Shown piece after piece: positions 36,216 to 45,931 of a DNA stretch of 64,000 nucleotides (positions are counted from its first letter, which is position 1; the number at the start of each line of letters is the position of its first letter). This DNA is from Corynebacterium lubricantis DSM 45231. GTDB lineage: Bacteria; Actinomycetota; Actinomycetes; Mycobacteriales; Mycobacteriaceae. The notes beneath the pieces were generated by a model, which had not been told where the DNA came from, made no database searches, and was given only the letters and a program-made list of their open reading frames with translations. The stretch lies in contig NZ_KB902193.1 of assembly GCF_000379425.1 (NCBI RefSeq), positions 124,001 through 188,000 on the forward strand. The letters run 5' to 3'. The position numbers and the translations under genes were made by a program.

Positions 36216-37144
36216 TGGTGGGCAACATTCTTGATCACCAGCAGATCCGCCGCGTCGCCGTGCTGACGAACCCGGCCGCCGGACGGGGCATCGCCGCCGA
36301 AAGGGCCGTCGAGGCGCGCCGGGAGTTCTTCCGTCGCGGCATCGACGTGGTCGCGCTTGCGGGAGCCAGCGCCGAGGCCTCGCGTGAGCTCGCCCGACAT
36401 GCGCTTGACGACGACCTGCTCGACGCCCTCGTCGTCTGCGGCGGCGACGGGCTCATTCATCTGGCATTGCAAGAACAAGCCGGGAGCAAGAAGCCTTTGG
36501 GCATCATTCCCGCTGGTACCGGCAATGATCACGCCCGCGAATACCGCATCCCCCTCGATGTGCGCGGCGCAGTGGATGCGATTGTGGGAGGCTATTCCAC
36601 ACATACCGATCTGGGCGTGATCCGCCACGGCGACGAGGAGCGCTACTTCGGCACCATCGCGATGGCGGGATTCGACTCCCAGGTCACGGAGCGGGCGAAC
36701 ACCATCAAATGGCCGCGGGGCAAACTGCGCTACCTGCTGGCTTCGGGGATTGAGTTTCCCAGCTTCCGCGCGCGACCCGCCCGGCTGGAAACGCCAGACG
36801 GAGAGGAGCTCTTCAATGGTCAGGCGATCCTGTGTGTCGTTGGCAATACAAAGTCCTACGGTGGTGGGATGACCGTTGTTCCCGACGCCGACCATCACGA
36901 CGGGCTCTTCGACATCACGGTGCTCGAAGAGGTCCCGCGGCGCACGTTTCTATTGCAGGCACGACAATTCATGGCAGGGGATTTCTCCGGGCTCGGCGGC
37001 GCAATCAAACGCTTTCGCGTGCCCGAGGTGACGCTGCACATGCCTGGTGTGAACACATATGTCGACGGGGACCGGAGTTTCCCCACCCCCGTGTCGCTGC
37101 GCATCGCACCAGGTGCGGGCCACTACTTGGTGCCCAAACCATGA
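36215..37144 (+). CDS. diacylglycerol/sphingosine-kinase-family lipid kinase
   Basis: 309 residues. DAGK catalytic domain motifs: NPAAGRG, VVCGGDGLIHLAL (GGDG), IPAGTGNDHARE. The typical C-terminal substrate domain follows (VVGNTKSYGGGMTVVPDADHHDGLFD, then VYVDGDRS-like VDGDRSF). It phosphorylates diacylglycerol or a related lipid at the inner membrane face. ATG overlaps the upstream stop (TAATG); its stop overlaps the tetR gene (ATGA). Confidence 0.92.
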   Translation: MVGNILDHQQIRRVAVLTNPAAGRGIAAERAVEARREFFRRGIDVVALAGASAEASRELARHALDDDLLDALVVCGGDGLIHLALQEQAGSKKPLGIIPAGTGNDHAREYRIPLDVRGAVDAIVGGYSTHTDLGVIRHGDEERYFGTIAMAGFDSQVTERANTIKWPRGKLRYLLASGIEFPSFRARPARLETPDGEELFNGQAILCVVGNTKSYGGGMTVVPDADHHDGLFDITVLEEVPRRTFLLQARQFMAGDFSGLGGAIKRFRVPEVTLHMPGVNTYVDGDRSFPTPVSLRIAPGAGHYLVPKP

Positions 37145-37728
37145 CCGAGCCACGAACTGACACCCAAGCGGCCCTCATTCAGGCTGCCCGTGACACCTTC
37201 ATCGAGACCGGTGCGTCTCGCGCAACCATGGCGGGCATCGCCCGGCGCGCCGGTGTCTCGCGTCAGACCGCCTACAACCATTTCGCCTCGGTGGACAAGC
37301 TCGCGGCCGAGGTTATGACTGCCGAGGTCATCGCCCTGTTGGGAGAGGAGGGGCCGGAGGAATTCGCCGGAGATGCCGACGATTTCATCGATCGCGTCAT
37401 TGACGTGACCTCGCGTGCCAGGGACAACGAACTCTTCGTCGCGCTGATCCGCAAAGACCCCGAGGTCTTCGTGACCTATCAATTCGAGCGCCTGGGCTCG
37501 AGCCAGAAAATCATCATTTACTTCATCACCTCCATGTTGGACAAGGTCGCCGAGTCCGGCAGCTCGCCCGGCTTAGCGGAAAGAAACAGACACGACATGG
37601 CCGCGATGATCCTCATGATTACCCAGGCCGCCGCTCTGAGCCGCGAAGCAGTTGTGCCCGAGCTCAGCAGCGACACCGCATGGAAAACCGAACTGACAAC
37701 GATGCTGAAAGGATATTTATCAGCATGA
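37141..37728 (+). CDS. TetR-family transcriptional regulator
   Basis: 195 residues from ATG 37141. N-terminal helix-turn-helix ATMAGIARRAGVSRQTAYNHFASVDKL; C-terminal ligand domain without a recognisable subgroup. A longer upstream frame is out of the dagK-supported layout. Located inside the lipid/glycerol operon and overlapping both neighbours by 4 bases, it probably regulates this operon via the TTGACACTT palindrome, the AGACCG palindrome of the divergent ABC operon, or both. Confidence 0.92.
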   Translation: MTEPRTDTQAALIQAARDTFIETGASRATMAGIARRAGVSRQTAYNHFASVDKLAAEVMTAEVIALLGEEGPEEFAGDADDFIDRVIDVTSRARDNELFVALIRKDPEVFVTYQFERLGSSQKIIIYFITSMLDKVAESGSSPGLAERNRHDMAAMILMITQAAALSREAVVPELSSDTAWKTELTTMLKGYLSA

Positions 37729-39287
37729 AAGATTCCACACGATTGAATGCTTCGCGACGAGCAACCGACCTACACGACTTAGCCACCGGCACGGAAGGTG
37801 TCGATGTGGTGGTCATCGGCGGCGGGATTACCGGGGTCGGCATCGCCCTCGACGCCGCGACGAGGGGCCTGAGCACGGTGCTCGTCGAAAAGCATGACCT
37901 AGCTTTTGGTACCTCGCGTTTTTCCTCGAAACTTGTCCACGGTGGCCTGCGTTACCTGACCAAAATGGAGTTCGGAATCGCGCGCGATTCCGCTGTGGAG
38001 CGGGGCATCATCATGGAGCGCACCGCGCCGCACCTCGTGCGCTCGCTTCCACAGGTGACGGCCTTGGGGTCGGATACGAACCTGTTTCAAAAGGCCGCGA
38101 TGCGGGTGGGTTTTCTGGCCGGAGATGTCCTGCGCAAGCTCGCGGGTACCTCGGTGAAAACGCTGCCGCGTTCGCGCTATGCGGGGCCCGAGGAAGCCGC
38201 GTTGTTGTGCCCGGCCGTTGCTCGCGATAATCTCCGCGGGGCGTGGGTCAACTTCGACGGTCAGATGGTTGATGACGCGCGCTTTGTTACCGCGGTGGCG
38301 CGCACTGCGGCGTCGGAGGGAGCGCGCATCCTGACTCAGTGCGAGGTGCTCTCCGCAGACGGGACGAGCGTGCGGGTGCGTGATCGCATTGACGATAATG
38401 AATTCACGCTGCAGGCGAAAGCAGTGATCAACGCGAGCGGCGTGTGGGCGGGAAACATTGACCACGCACTGAACTTCCGGCCCGCGCGAGGCACACACGT
38501 TGTGATCGACGCCGACCGGCTCGGGAATCCGCAGGGCGCTCTGACTGTGCCGCTCCCGGGGTCGATCTCGCGCTACCTCTTCTTACTCCCGGCTCCGCAC
38601 GGGCGCGTGTACTTGGGATTGACCGACGAGGATAATGGTCCAGAAATCCCCGAAGTGCCCGCGACACCGCAGGAAGACATTGACTTCTTGCTCACCCACA
38701 TCAACCGTGCGCTGGATAAAGATCTGACCCACGACGATGTCATCGGTGCCTTTACCGGTCTGCGTCCCCTGCTTGACACCGGTGAGGATGCGGCTACCGC
38801 AGACCTCTCGCGCAGGCACCACATCATCGAGTCAGAAAACGGTGTGATCTCCATTGTCGGAGGCAAGTTCACGGAGTACCGGCTCATGGCCGAGGAGACT
38901 CTCGACGAGGTCGTGCGCCTGAGAAATCTCAGCGCTAGGCGTTGCGTGACCACGACGTTCCCGCTGATCGGCGCGCCGGGTCACCGCGACTACGCACACG
39001 TGGCACCCCGTGATTTGTCCGATCTGCCGGAATCGATTGTGCAGCGCTTCGGCAGGGAAGCACCTGAGGTGATCAGCGATGCCACTGTGGAGCGGCCCCT
39101 TGACCTCGTCACGGGAACCGATCTCACGCGGGCGGAAATCGAATTCGCAGTCACCGCTGAGGGCGCACTCAGCGTCGAAGATGTCCTCGAGCGACGCACG
39201 CGCATCGCACTTGTGCCAGCGGACGCGGAGGCTGCGCGCGAGGAAGTTATCAGCATTGTCAATCATGCATTGGAGGCAGTTCGATGA
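37725..39287 (+). CDS. glpD: glycerol-3-phosphate dehydrogenase (FAD-dependent)
   Basis: 520 residues from ATG 37725. Rossmann FAD site VVVIGGGITGVGIALDAATRG, then FGTSRFSSKLVHGGLRYL, a GlpD signature; C-terminal DAO cap. It oxidises glycerol-3-phosphate to DHAP at the membrane, feeding quinones. DHAP is the precursor of ether lipids, linking it to the AGPS-like gene. The start overlaps tetR (ATGA). Confidence 0.93.
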   Translation: MKDSTRLNASRRATDLHDLATGTEGVDVVVIGGGITGVGIALDAATRGLSTVLVEKHDLAFGTSRFSSKLVHGGLRYLTKMEFGIARDSAVERGIIMERTAPHLVRSLPQVTALGSDTNLFQKAAMRVGFLAGDVLRKLAGTSVKTLPRSRYAGPEEAALLCPAVARDNLRGAWVNFDGQMVDDARFVTAVARTAASEGARILTQCEVLSADGTSVRVRDRIDDNEFTLQAKAVINASGVWAGNIDHALNFRPARGTHVVIDADRLGNPQGALTVPLPGSISRYLFLLPAPHGRVYLGLTDEDNGPEIPEVPATPQEDIDFLLTHINRALDKDLTHDDVIGAFTGLRPLLDTGEDAATADLSRRHHIIESENGVISIVGGKFTEYRLMAEETLDEVVRLRNLSARRCVTTTFPLIGAPGHRDYAHVAPRDLSDLPESIVQRFGREAPEVISDATVERPLDLVTGTDLTRAEIEFAVTAEGALSVEDVLERRTRIALVPADAEAAREEVISIVNHALEAVR

Positions 39288-39493
39288 ATCTTGTACCCCG
39301 AATCCTGGCAGCGACTCAAACGCGGGCCCCGCGGCTGACCGCGAAGGTGTTGTCGAGGCTGACCAGCAAGAAATCCAGCAAGAAATCCCACTCTGTCGCT
39401 GAATCGGCGCCCTTGCAGCCGACGAATGACCCGGGTGGCCGGACGAACGGGATCGCCGCGGCGAACCGGGCTGCGGGCATCCCGGGGGCGTAG
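39284..39493 (+). CDS. small basic protein overlapping the glpD stop
   Basis: 69 residues, rich in Lys/Arg/Ala/Ser (RLTSKKSSKKSHSVAES). Unknown family. The ATGA overlap with glpD continues the pattern of the four genes before it, which is the main reason to think it is translated. Low complexity makes a chance frame possible. Confidence 0.4.
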   Translation: MNLVPRILAATQTRAPRLTAKVLSRLTSKKSSKKSHSVAESAPLQPTNDPGGRTNGIAAANRAAGIPGA

Positions 39494-39558
39494 AACTGTC
39501 CACTCGATACACAACCAGCCTGGCATAGAGAGTTTCGCGGGATTGGTTGCAAGCACAA

Positions 39559-39592
39559 GAAAAGGCGTGGCCCCTTTAACGGGTCACGCCTT
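39559..39592 (-). terminator. Rho-independent terminator of the emb gene
   Basis: AAGGCGTGGCCC (39562-39573) pairs with GGGTCACGCCTT (39581-39592), one mismatch. Read on the minus strand it is followed by TTTTCTT, which ends the emb transcript 24 bases after the stop codon; it may also limit readthrough from the glpD operon. Confidence 0.85.
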
Positions 39593-39615
39593 AACTAGTG
39601 CTACTCGAACAAGTA

Positions 39616-42600
39616 CTACTCGATGTCTCGGATCTTCATGTCCGACGGATGCCACAGGCCGGAGCGGGTGATTTCCTCATAATCGATTTGGGCGAGGTCA
39701 GGCTTTTGCCCAGTCGAGTCCGTGCGCTGTTCGTACTTGGCCACGGAGCCCCAGTCGCGCTGCCAATCACCGCGAAGGTAAGCAGGGATTTCGTAGGAGT
39801 AGTTCACAGCCTCGGCCGTGCCCAACGAACCGCCACCAAGGAAGTCCATGAACCCAGAGAGGGAGGCCTTACCCGGCGCGTCAGGGGAGATGCGGAACTC
39901 AGGGATCTCGGTGACACCAGCGTAGTGGTCAAATGGACGCTGATCTGGGAACTGCAAAGAAATCGACCAGTCCAGCAGGCCAGGTGTATCGGCCGGGATG
40001 ACGTCGTTCATCGACTCCAGCTCAGGCACACGCGGCGGGGTCACCGCGATCCAGTCTTCCTCTGCGAGCGACTTGTCGGAAGCGACAATGCGCACGACAT
40101 TGGCTTCGGCAGGTAGGTCTTCGATGGGGTAGCGCAGGTTGCGCCACGAAGGGGTCGGACCAGTATCCATCATCTGGACTTCGCCAAGGGCCTCTACTCG
40201 GCCTGCTTCGGTGAGTGTGCCGTACTCGAGAAGGAGCTCCTGACCGTCCTGCTCGACGCCATTGATGTCATCGTGCTTGATCTTGCCTGCTACGGACACC
40301 ACAACGAGAGGCGCAGTTTCTGTAGCTTCGGGAAGCTCGAACCACTCGGTCTCGATCTCGGCGGCGTTTCGAGGCTCCTCCTCGTAGGAACCCAATACCG
40401 GGATGCGGGTGTAATCCAGGTTGAACGGCAGATTCACCGTCGAACCGTTGACACCGGTGTCTTCGGAATCACGGTTGCCCTGAGTCCCAGATTGCGACGT
40501 GGATTGCTGGGCAATCGCCTCCTGGGTGGTGTCTTCTGCGTTATTGGTTGTTTCTGGAACACCCGCGGAGGTGGAGTCTTGCTCGGTGCCTGTGCGGGAT
40601 TCCGTGTTCGCGTTGCCGGAGGTGGTCTGCGGGTTATCGCCGATGGCGCCGACGGCAGCCGACGACATGTTTTCGGGCTCGATAAATCCTGGCACGCCGT
40701 CCGGGGTGAAACCACGGTTTTCGCCTGAATCCAACGATCGTCCCAGCGGAGTGCCGTTGATCGGGGTGAGGAAGGAATCGTTCGTATTGGTTTCCATCAT
40801 GACGTCCTTGGCTATACCCGAGCTGTCGCCTCCGAAGGAGCGCACGTTGCCCATACCGACGGAGTAGGCAGGAGCCTGATCGATGAACGACTTTACAAAG
40901 GACAAACTAGAGAAGGCCACCATGAGCACGCACGCGATCGCGATAGGTGCGGACATGATTCCGGCGAACTTGCCGCTGGCTGCTTTCTGGTTTGCCTCAA
41001 ACTCGCGGAGGCGCCCGGCTTGTTCGGCCTTACCTCGTTGGTAGGAGTGCTTAAAGGACTGCCAAATGCCGATACCCAGCACGATCATGGCGACAAGCAG
41101 CATGACCGAGCTTGCCTCGATGGCCTTGAACTGCACAGGTCGATCCCACCACGGGATAGCGAAGGAGGATGCGTACCACCAGGCGTTCCAGCCGGCGAGG
41201 GTAATGGCTAGGAGGAAGAGCACCGCCGCGATAGAGAGCGTGCGAGCTCTGACCGATTTCATCGCGATCTGCGACAGCACAACCGCACCCACAGCCGCGA
41301 TGGCACCTGCGATACCCGCGTAGATACCGAAGTGGTGGGTCCACTTTGTCGGGGTGAACATGAGGAAGAACATCGAGAAGGCCACGATCAGCAGCAAACG
41401 CTCGGTGGGGGCCTTTGCAATACCGGGCACGTTGCCGTGGCGGGTGAAGCTCCACACGATCAGAATCAGGCAGAAGAGCATGGTGAACATGGCGAAGCGA
41501 CGCGACATGGACCCGTCCACAGACTGCTGGAAGAGCGTGGAGTAGCGCACCCATTCGGAGTACCACTCCAGGGCCGGCCCGACTGCGGAACGCACCGAGG
41601 TGGACTCCACCACAGCCATTAACGTCTGATCGGCAAAGACAGGGACCAACACTGCAGTGCCAGCACCGAGGAAAGGCCCAATATACGCAGCCCACGGGGC
41701 GTGGTAGAGACGTGCCTTCATGATGCGGAACAGCGACGGGATGGCGACTAAGAACACGCCAACCGCCATCAAGCCGGTCGGGCCTGCGGTCAAGGTAAAC
41801 ACCGCGGTGATCGTGCCCAGGGCGGCTGGGAAAAGACGCTTCGTGGCAATCGCGCGTTCAAACAAAGCCCAGGTAATAATGGTGCCCACTGCCACCATCG
41901 GCTCTGGCCTCAGACCGTTGTTATATGGCAGCCAGAAGGCCAGGAACATAAACGCTGCGGTCCAATATGCCACTCGTCGTCCAGCGACGGCTTCGCCGAG
42001 ACGTGGAAGGATTTCGCGCGAGAGGAACCACCAGATCAACAAACCGGCGATCAGCGTTGGAAGGCGCATCCAGATCGATGCCGTGGACACCTGCGCGAAG
42101 GCAGCGAGCAGGTCGTAGAACGGGGAGCCGAAAGGCGATTCCGGCACGCCATACCAGCGGTAGTAGTTCGCCATGTAGCCGGATTCGCTCGACGCCCTGG
42201 CCATCGTGAGAATGAAGCCGTCGTCGGAGGTGTTGGCGCCGAAGATGTGCCAGAATCCGAGGACGAAAACGACGAGCCCGTCCAGAGGCTTGAACGTGCG
42301 CCAGTTCTTGTTGAACAGTGCGATCCTGCGACCGTCGAGCTGATCCATGCGCCACAGGGACCACAGAGCAACCAACGCCAGCAGAATGCCACCGACCATG
42401 GAAATGAGCTTCAAGGTAGTCGGTGTCGTGGTGAAGCGGGAGTTGATCTCTACATCCGCTTGTAGACCTGCGGCTGTGAGCGCCTCCGCGTCGCCCTCGA
42501 TCTCGGAGTAGATACCGGTGAGCTGCGGGCGCAGATCATCCTCGGTGGTCTCGTCGAAACTCGTGCCCGGAATCGCAACATGCACACCGTCTTCGGTGGC

Positions 42601-43065
42601 TGACAATTCGACCACGGCATCGGCAGGGAGGGAATCAAGCTGCTGCGGGGTGAGCTCGAAAACGACCTCGTTGAGCGAGCTCACGCTCAGGCCCCCACCA
42701 GACGGCGCGGTCACGAACAGCCCACGGTCGTAGGCCTGCTCGGAATCGTCGGGAAGCGTGCCCACTACCGTGCTCTGACCGTCGCGCACAGAGTTGATTG
42801 CCTCGACCGGGATGCTTAAATCCAAAGATTCCGGGGCCATGGAGATCAACGGTGCGTTGACAGAGTTCAGGGAGTCATTCTGCGGCCAGCTAAACGACGA
42901 TTGCGTCTGGCTGACCGGAAGAAACGGTGTTGCCACGAACAACAGGAAAGATAGTAGTCCTGAGACGATCGCAAGGTTTTTGAGCCATGCGGGGGCCTTT
43001 TGCGGCGCCGGTTGGCGAGGTGGCGCCTTCACCGCGCTGCCTGGGTTTTCAAGCTGTGAGTTCAA
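39616..43065 (-). CDS. embC: arabinosyltransferase Emb (EmbC-type)
   Basis: 1149 residues. N-terminal membrane helix (LAIVSGLLSFLLFVATPFL), a periplasmic domain, then a block of about a dozen helices with the GT-C DDGFILTM motif in the first long loop, and a large C-terminal carbohydrate-binding region. Emb adds arabinofuranose from decaprenylphosphoryl arabinose to the galactan. Corynebacteria have a single emb, versus embCAB in mycobacteria. About residues 805-875 form a Thr/Ser/Gln-rich low-complexity stretch inside the C-terminal part. Follows aftA by 20 bases, same direction. Confidence 0.97.
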   Translation of the reverse strand: MNSQLENPGSAVKAPPRQPAPQKAPAWLKNLAIVSGLLSFLLFVATPFLPVSQTQSSFSWPQNDSLNSVNAPLISMAPESLDLSIPVEAINSVRDGQSTVVGTLPDDSEQAYDRGLFVTAPSGGGLSVSSLNEVVFELTPQQLDSLPADAVVELSATEDGVHVAIPGTSFDETTEDDLRPQLTGIYSEIEGDAEALTAAGLQADVEINSRFTTTPTTLKLISMVGGILLALVALWSLWRMDQLDGRRIALFNKNWRTFKPLDGLVVFVLGFWHIFGANTSDDGFILTMARASSESGYMANYYRWYGVPESPFGSPFYDLLAAFAQVSTASIWMRLPTLIAGLLIWWFLSREILPRLGEAVAGRRVAYWTAAFMFLAFWLPYNNGLRPEPMVAVGTIITWALFERAIATKRLFPAALGTITAVFTLTAGPTGLMAVGVFLVAIPSLFRIMKARLYHAPWAAYIGPFLGAGTAVLVPVFADQTLMAVVESTSVRSAVGPALEWYSEWVRYSTLFQQSVDGSMSRRFAMFTMLFCLILIVWSFTRHGNVPGIAKAPTERLLLIVAFSMFFLMFTPTKWTHHFGIYAGIAGAIAAVGAVVLSQIAMKSVRARTLSIAAVLFLLAITLAGWNAWWYASSFAIPWWDRPVQFKAIEASSVMLLVAMIVLGIGIWQSFKHSYQRGKAEQAGRLREFEANQKAASGKFAGIMSAPIAIACVLMVAFSSLSFVKSFIDQAPAYSVGMGNVRSFGGDSSGIAKDVMMETNTNDSFLTPINGTPLGRSLDSGENRGFTPDGVPGFIEPENMSSAAVGAIGDNPQTTSGNANTESRTGTEQDSTSAGVPETTNNAEDTTQEAIAQQSTSQSGTQGNRDSEDTGVNGSTVNLPFNLDYTRIPVLGSYEEEPRNAAEIETEWFELPEATETAPLVVVSVAGKIKHDDINGVEQDGQELLLEYGTLTEAGRVEALGEVQMMDTGPTPSWRNLRYPIEDLPAEANVVRIVASDKSLAEEDWIAVTPPRVPELESMNDVIPADTPGLLDWSISLQFPDQRPFDHYAGVTEIPEFRISPDAPGKASLSGFMDFLGGGSLGTAEAVNYSYEIPAYLRGDWQRDWGSVAKYEQRTDSTGQKPDLAQIDYEEITRSGLWHPSDMKIRDIE

Positions 43066-43085
43066 TTCTCGATCCTGACTTCTAT

Positions 43086-45122
43086 TTACTTAATCCGGGC
43101 AACTACAACGAAAGGCCCAATTTGGGTGGAGTCCCAATCGGCGCTGTCGAACACTTCTGGATTAAAGATCAATCCTTCATAGCGTACATTTGGCTGGCTC
43201 GGGTAGATATCTTCGGCGATGTGCGTCTTCCATCCTGGGGCAGGCTCGGTGGAGTTCTCGGTCGTTGTATCGAGGGTCCCGCGGAAGATAAACACATCCG
43301 GACTGCGCCACGGAGCAGCATCGAGTTCTTCCTTGAACGCCTCGGGATCGCCCTCATTGGCGTAGGACGCTTGGGCCCAGTTCGCGATTGTTTCATTGCG
43401 GGCGTCGAATTCGCCCAGCGGATTCGCATAGTGGCTGGTGAAGGCGTTGAAGCCGTGGTACGGGCGGTAAGCCATGAAGTTGATCTCGTCGGTAAGCACG
43501 ACCGTGTCGTTGGGTACGTACCCGTAATCGCGAATGAGCTCATCAATCTGAGCGTAGTAGCGGCCAGGATCCGGGGCATAGCGGTCGGCGCGCTCGCCAT
43601 AGCCATCGGTGTCTTGGTACGCCTGATCGATGTGCGACTCATTCTCGCCAGGAATTTGCTGCACATAGACCAGCCCGCCGAGTGCGAGGATCGCGATGAA
43701 AGCGACGGTGATACGACGGTTGGTTTGATCACCGAAGCGGCCGGGATAGAAGTACTCCGGGCCGCGATAGCGCAGTTCAGCGAGTGCCAGCACACCTGTC
43801 GTGGACATAATCAGCACGATGAGGGTTTCCACGCGGAAACCCAACAGCGTGGTACCAAGCACGGTTGCCAGCATCGAGAGCAGCGCCCAAACATAAAAAA
43901 CACCGGTCGCGATGGCGAGCACACGAACTTCCGGGTTGTTGAACCGGAACAACATGTACAAAAAGCCAAACAGGCACAACAAACCGATGATGGAGAAAGA
44001 CAGGAATGGAATCGGGAACATTGTTCCCTCCTCCGGCAAGAAGTGCTGCGCTGTGGATGCACCCATGGGGGCTCCGGAAAGCACTGCCATGACGTAAGGC
44101 CCCCAGGCGACCAGCGCGATGGCGATGGCGCCGAAACCCATCACCATGAGTTGGCGGATCGGAATCCAGCGGTTCTTAACTGTGGAAGAAAAGGCCGCGA
44201 CGAACGCTAACACCACCACGGCCAGCGCCACGGTTCCCGTAAATAGCGTGTAGAAGCTGGCGGAAACGCCCAAGTAGATCATGATGGCGATCGTTGCTGG
44301 CCACGAGCCGTGCAGCGCGCGCTGGGTGAGAACGATGATCGCCGGGACGAAGAGCGCGACGACGGCCGCATACGGTTCGTCGGGTGTCATGGTCAAGACG
44401 ATGCAGATGGTGACAAGCGAGATTCCGGTAGCGAGCGGGAGCGAGCCCACGAGCTTGCGCCAGATGGGGCCGAGGCAGGCAGCGGCCGCGGCCATAGAGA
44501 CCAGCGCCCACGGTTGGTACACCTCCCAGCCAGGCATGTTCAGCGCATTCGCCATGCGTCCACCAAGCCAGAACCAACCAATGGGGTAGTAGGTGGGCAG
44601 GTCGATATAGTTCATGTCCTGATTCGCAAACGTGTCCGTCATGCGAGTGAGGAACTGGGTGCGGAAGCCCTGATCGACCTGGATTCCGTCGAGGTAGAGC
44701 TTGGTGGCGGACAGCGGAATACCCAAAGTGGTGACGACAAGCGCCGACGGTGCCAAGTAGCACACGGCCTCAGAGGCAATCTTGCGCCACGTGGCGCGCG
44801 TGTCCCCGCGCTTGCGGGCGCGCAGCCACAACAGCACCACTGCGACAACCGCGATGAGGATAAATAGTGACGCCGCAGTAGTCAGTGCGCGCGTGACATT
44901 CGAGGTGCTAAACGCCGGCAGCGAGATGGAATGCAACACAAACCAAGCACCAAGAGCAAGCACCCCGCCGAGCACACCGTAGACCACTACTGAAGCAATG
45001 GTCCGCCCAGTCGAAACACTATCGGGAGTGCGTTCGGCTGAGGTATAGGTGGGTGTGTTCGTCGGGGTGCTTGGGGGAGCGTTCGTTGGGCTTGGCGAAG
45101 ACCCGGTGGGTGAAACTGTCAT
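43086..45122 (-). CDS. aftA: arabinofuranosyltransferase AftA
   Basis: 678 residues from ATG 45122 (MTVSPTGSSPSPTNAPP); an upstream frame reaches into dprE2. A Pro/Thr/Ser-rich cytosolic head precedes about 11 membrane helices and a periplasmic C-terminal domain with the conserved DPGRYYAQIDELIRDYGY and DEINFMAYRPYHGFNAF. AftA transfers the first arabinose to the galactan chain. Upstream of emb and downstream of dprE2, the same order as in mycobacteria. Confidence 0.95.
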   Translation of the reverse strand: MTVSPTGSSPSPTNAPPSTPTNTPTYTSAERTPDSVSTGRTIASVVVYGVLGGVLALGAWFVLHSISLPAFSTSNVTRALTTAASLFILIAVVAVVLLWLRARKRGDTRATWRKIASEAVCYLAPSALVVTTLGIPLSATKLYLDGIQVDQGFRTQFLTRMTDTFANQDMNYIDLPTYYPIGWFWLGGRMANALNMPGWEVYQPWALVSMAAAAACLGPIWRKLVGSLPLATGISLVTICIVLTMTPDEPYAAVVALFVPAIIVLTQRALHGSWPATIAIMIYLGVSASFYTLFTGTVALAVVVLAFVAAFSSTVKNRWIPIRQLMVMGFGAIAIALVAWGPYVMAVLSGAPMGASTAQHFLPEEGTMFPIPFLSFSIIGLLCLFGFLYMLFRFNNPEVRVLAIATGVFYVWALLSMLATVLGTTLLGFRVETLIVLIMSTTGVLALAELRYRGPEYFYPGRFGDQTNRRITVAFIAILALGGLVYVQQIPGENESHIDQAYQDTDGYGERADRYAPDPGRYYAQIDELIRDYGYVPNDTVVLTDEINFMAYRPYHGFNAFTSHYANPLGEFDARNETIANWAQASYANEGDPEAFKEELDAAPWRSPDVFIFRGTLDTTTENSTEPAPGWKTHIAEDIYPSQPNVRYEGLIFNPEVFDSADWDSTQIGPFVVVARIK

Positions 45123-45150
45123 GCAAAACAGTCTCCCATATGCCATCAAA

Positions 45151-45918
45151 TTAGAGGTTAAGCCTGCGCATAATCGGGGCAGGAATATGCTGTAGCACGA
45201 AAGAAACAGGTCCGAATGCCTTATGGACAAAGATATTCGACTTGTTGTGCAGCACTGCCTCGACGGTCTCGTGAGCCACCTCGTCGACGTTGACGGTCAG
45301 CGGGGCTTCTTTTTCAATATCCGCGGTCATCTTGGTGCGGACCTGGCCCGGGCGAACCACGACGACGTTCACGCCGGTGCCGCGCAGCGCCTCACCCAGC
45401 TGGGAGTAGAAGCCGTCCACGCCAGCCTTGGCGGAGCCGTAAACAAAGTTGGAGCGACGCACCTTCATACCGGCAACGGAACTCATGGCCACGATGGTGC
45501 CGTGGCCCTGGTTCTTCATGGCCTGGCCGAGGAGAACACCGACAGAGACAGCGGCGGTGTAGTTGAGCTGGGCAGAGGCAACAGCGGCCTGCTGGTTCTG
45601 CCAGAGCTCTTCCTGATCACCGAGGGAGCCGAAAGCGACGATGGCAACATCCACGTCACCCTTGGAGTAGACCTCGGAGATAACTGCCTCGTGGGTGTCG
45701 AAGGCGGTCGCGTCGAAATCAATCACGTCGACAACGCTCGCACCGGCCTGCTCGACCTGGGCGCGGGCTTCGTCGATACGCGGCGAATCCTTGCGTGCTG
45801 CAAGGGTGACCTTTGGAGCGCCACCGCGGGAGACGAATTCCTTGACAATGCCAAGGCCGATCTCGGAGGTGCCGCCAAGAAGAAGAATGTGTTGTGCTTG
45901 ACCTACTGCGTTGAGCAT
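45151..45918 (-). CDS. dprE2: decaprenylphospho-beta-D-ribose 2'-epimerase, reductase subunit
   Basis: 255 residues, SDR fold: LLLGGTSEIGLGIVKEF, catalytic MSSVAGMKVRRSNFVYGSAKAG (Ser, Tyr, Lys). DprE2 reduces the 2-keto intermediate made by DprE1 to decaprenylphosphoryl arabinose, the only arabinose donor for the wall. 13 bases after dprE1. Confidence 0.96.
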   Translation of the reverse strand: MLNAVGQAQHILLLGGTSEIGLGIVKEFVSRGGAPKVTLAARKDSPRIDEARAQVEQAGASVVDVIDFDATAFDTHEAVISEVYSKGDVDVAIVAFGSLGDQEELWQNQQAAVASAQLNYTAAVSVGVLLGQAMKNQGHGTIVAMSSVAGMKVRRSNFVYGSAKAGVDGFYSQLGEALRGTGVNVVVVRPGQVRTKMTADIEKEAPLTVNVDEVAHETVEAVLHNKSNIFVHKAFGPVSFVLQHIPAPIMRRLNL

Positions 45919-45931
45919 AGGGCGGTCCTTT

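Noticed and set aside
36832..37140. Upstream extension of the TetR gene
   Set aside because: Overlaps the C-terminal part of the DAG kinase and has no TetR-like sequence; ATG 37141 gives the canonical N-terminus.
42987..44210. 407-residue plus-strand frame opposite emb and aftA
   Set aside because: It is the shadow of two certain membrane-protein genes; composition and lack of any domain argue against it.
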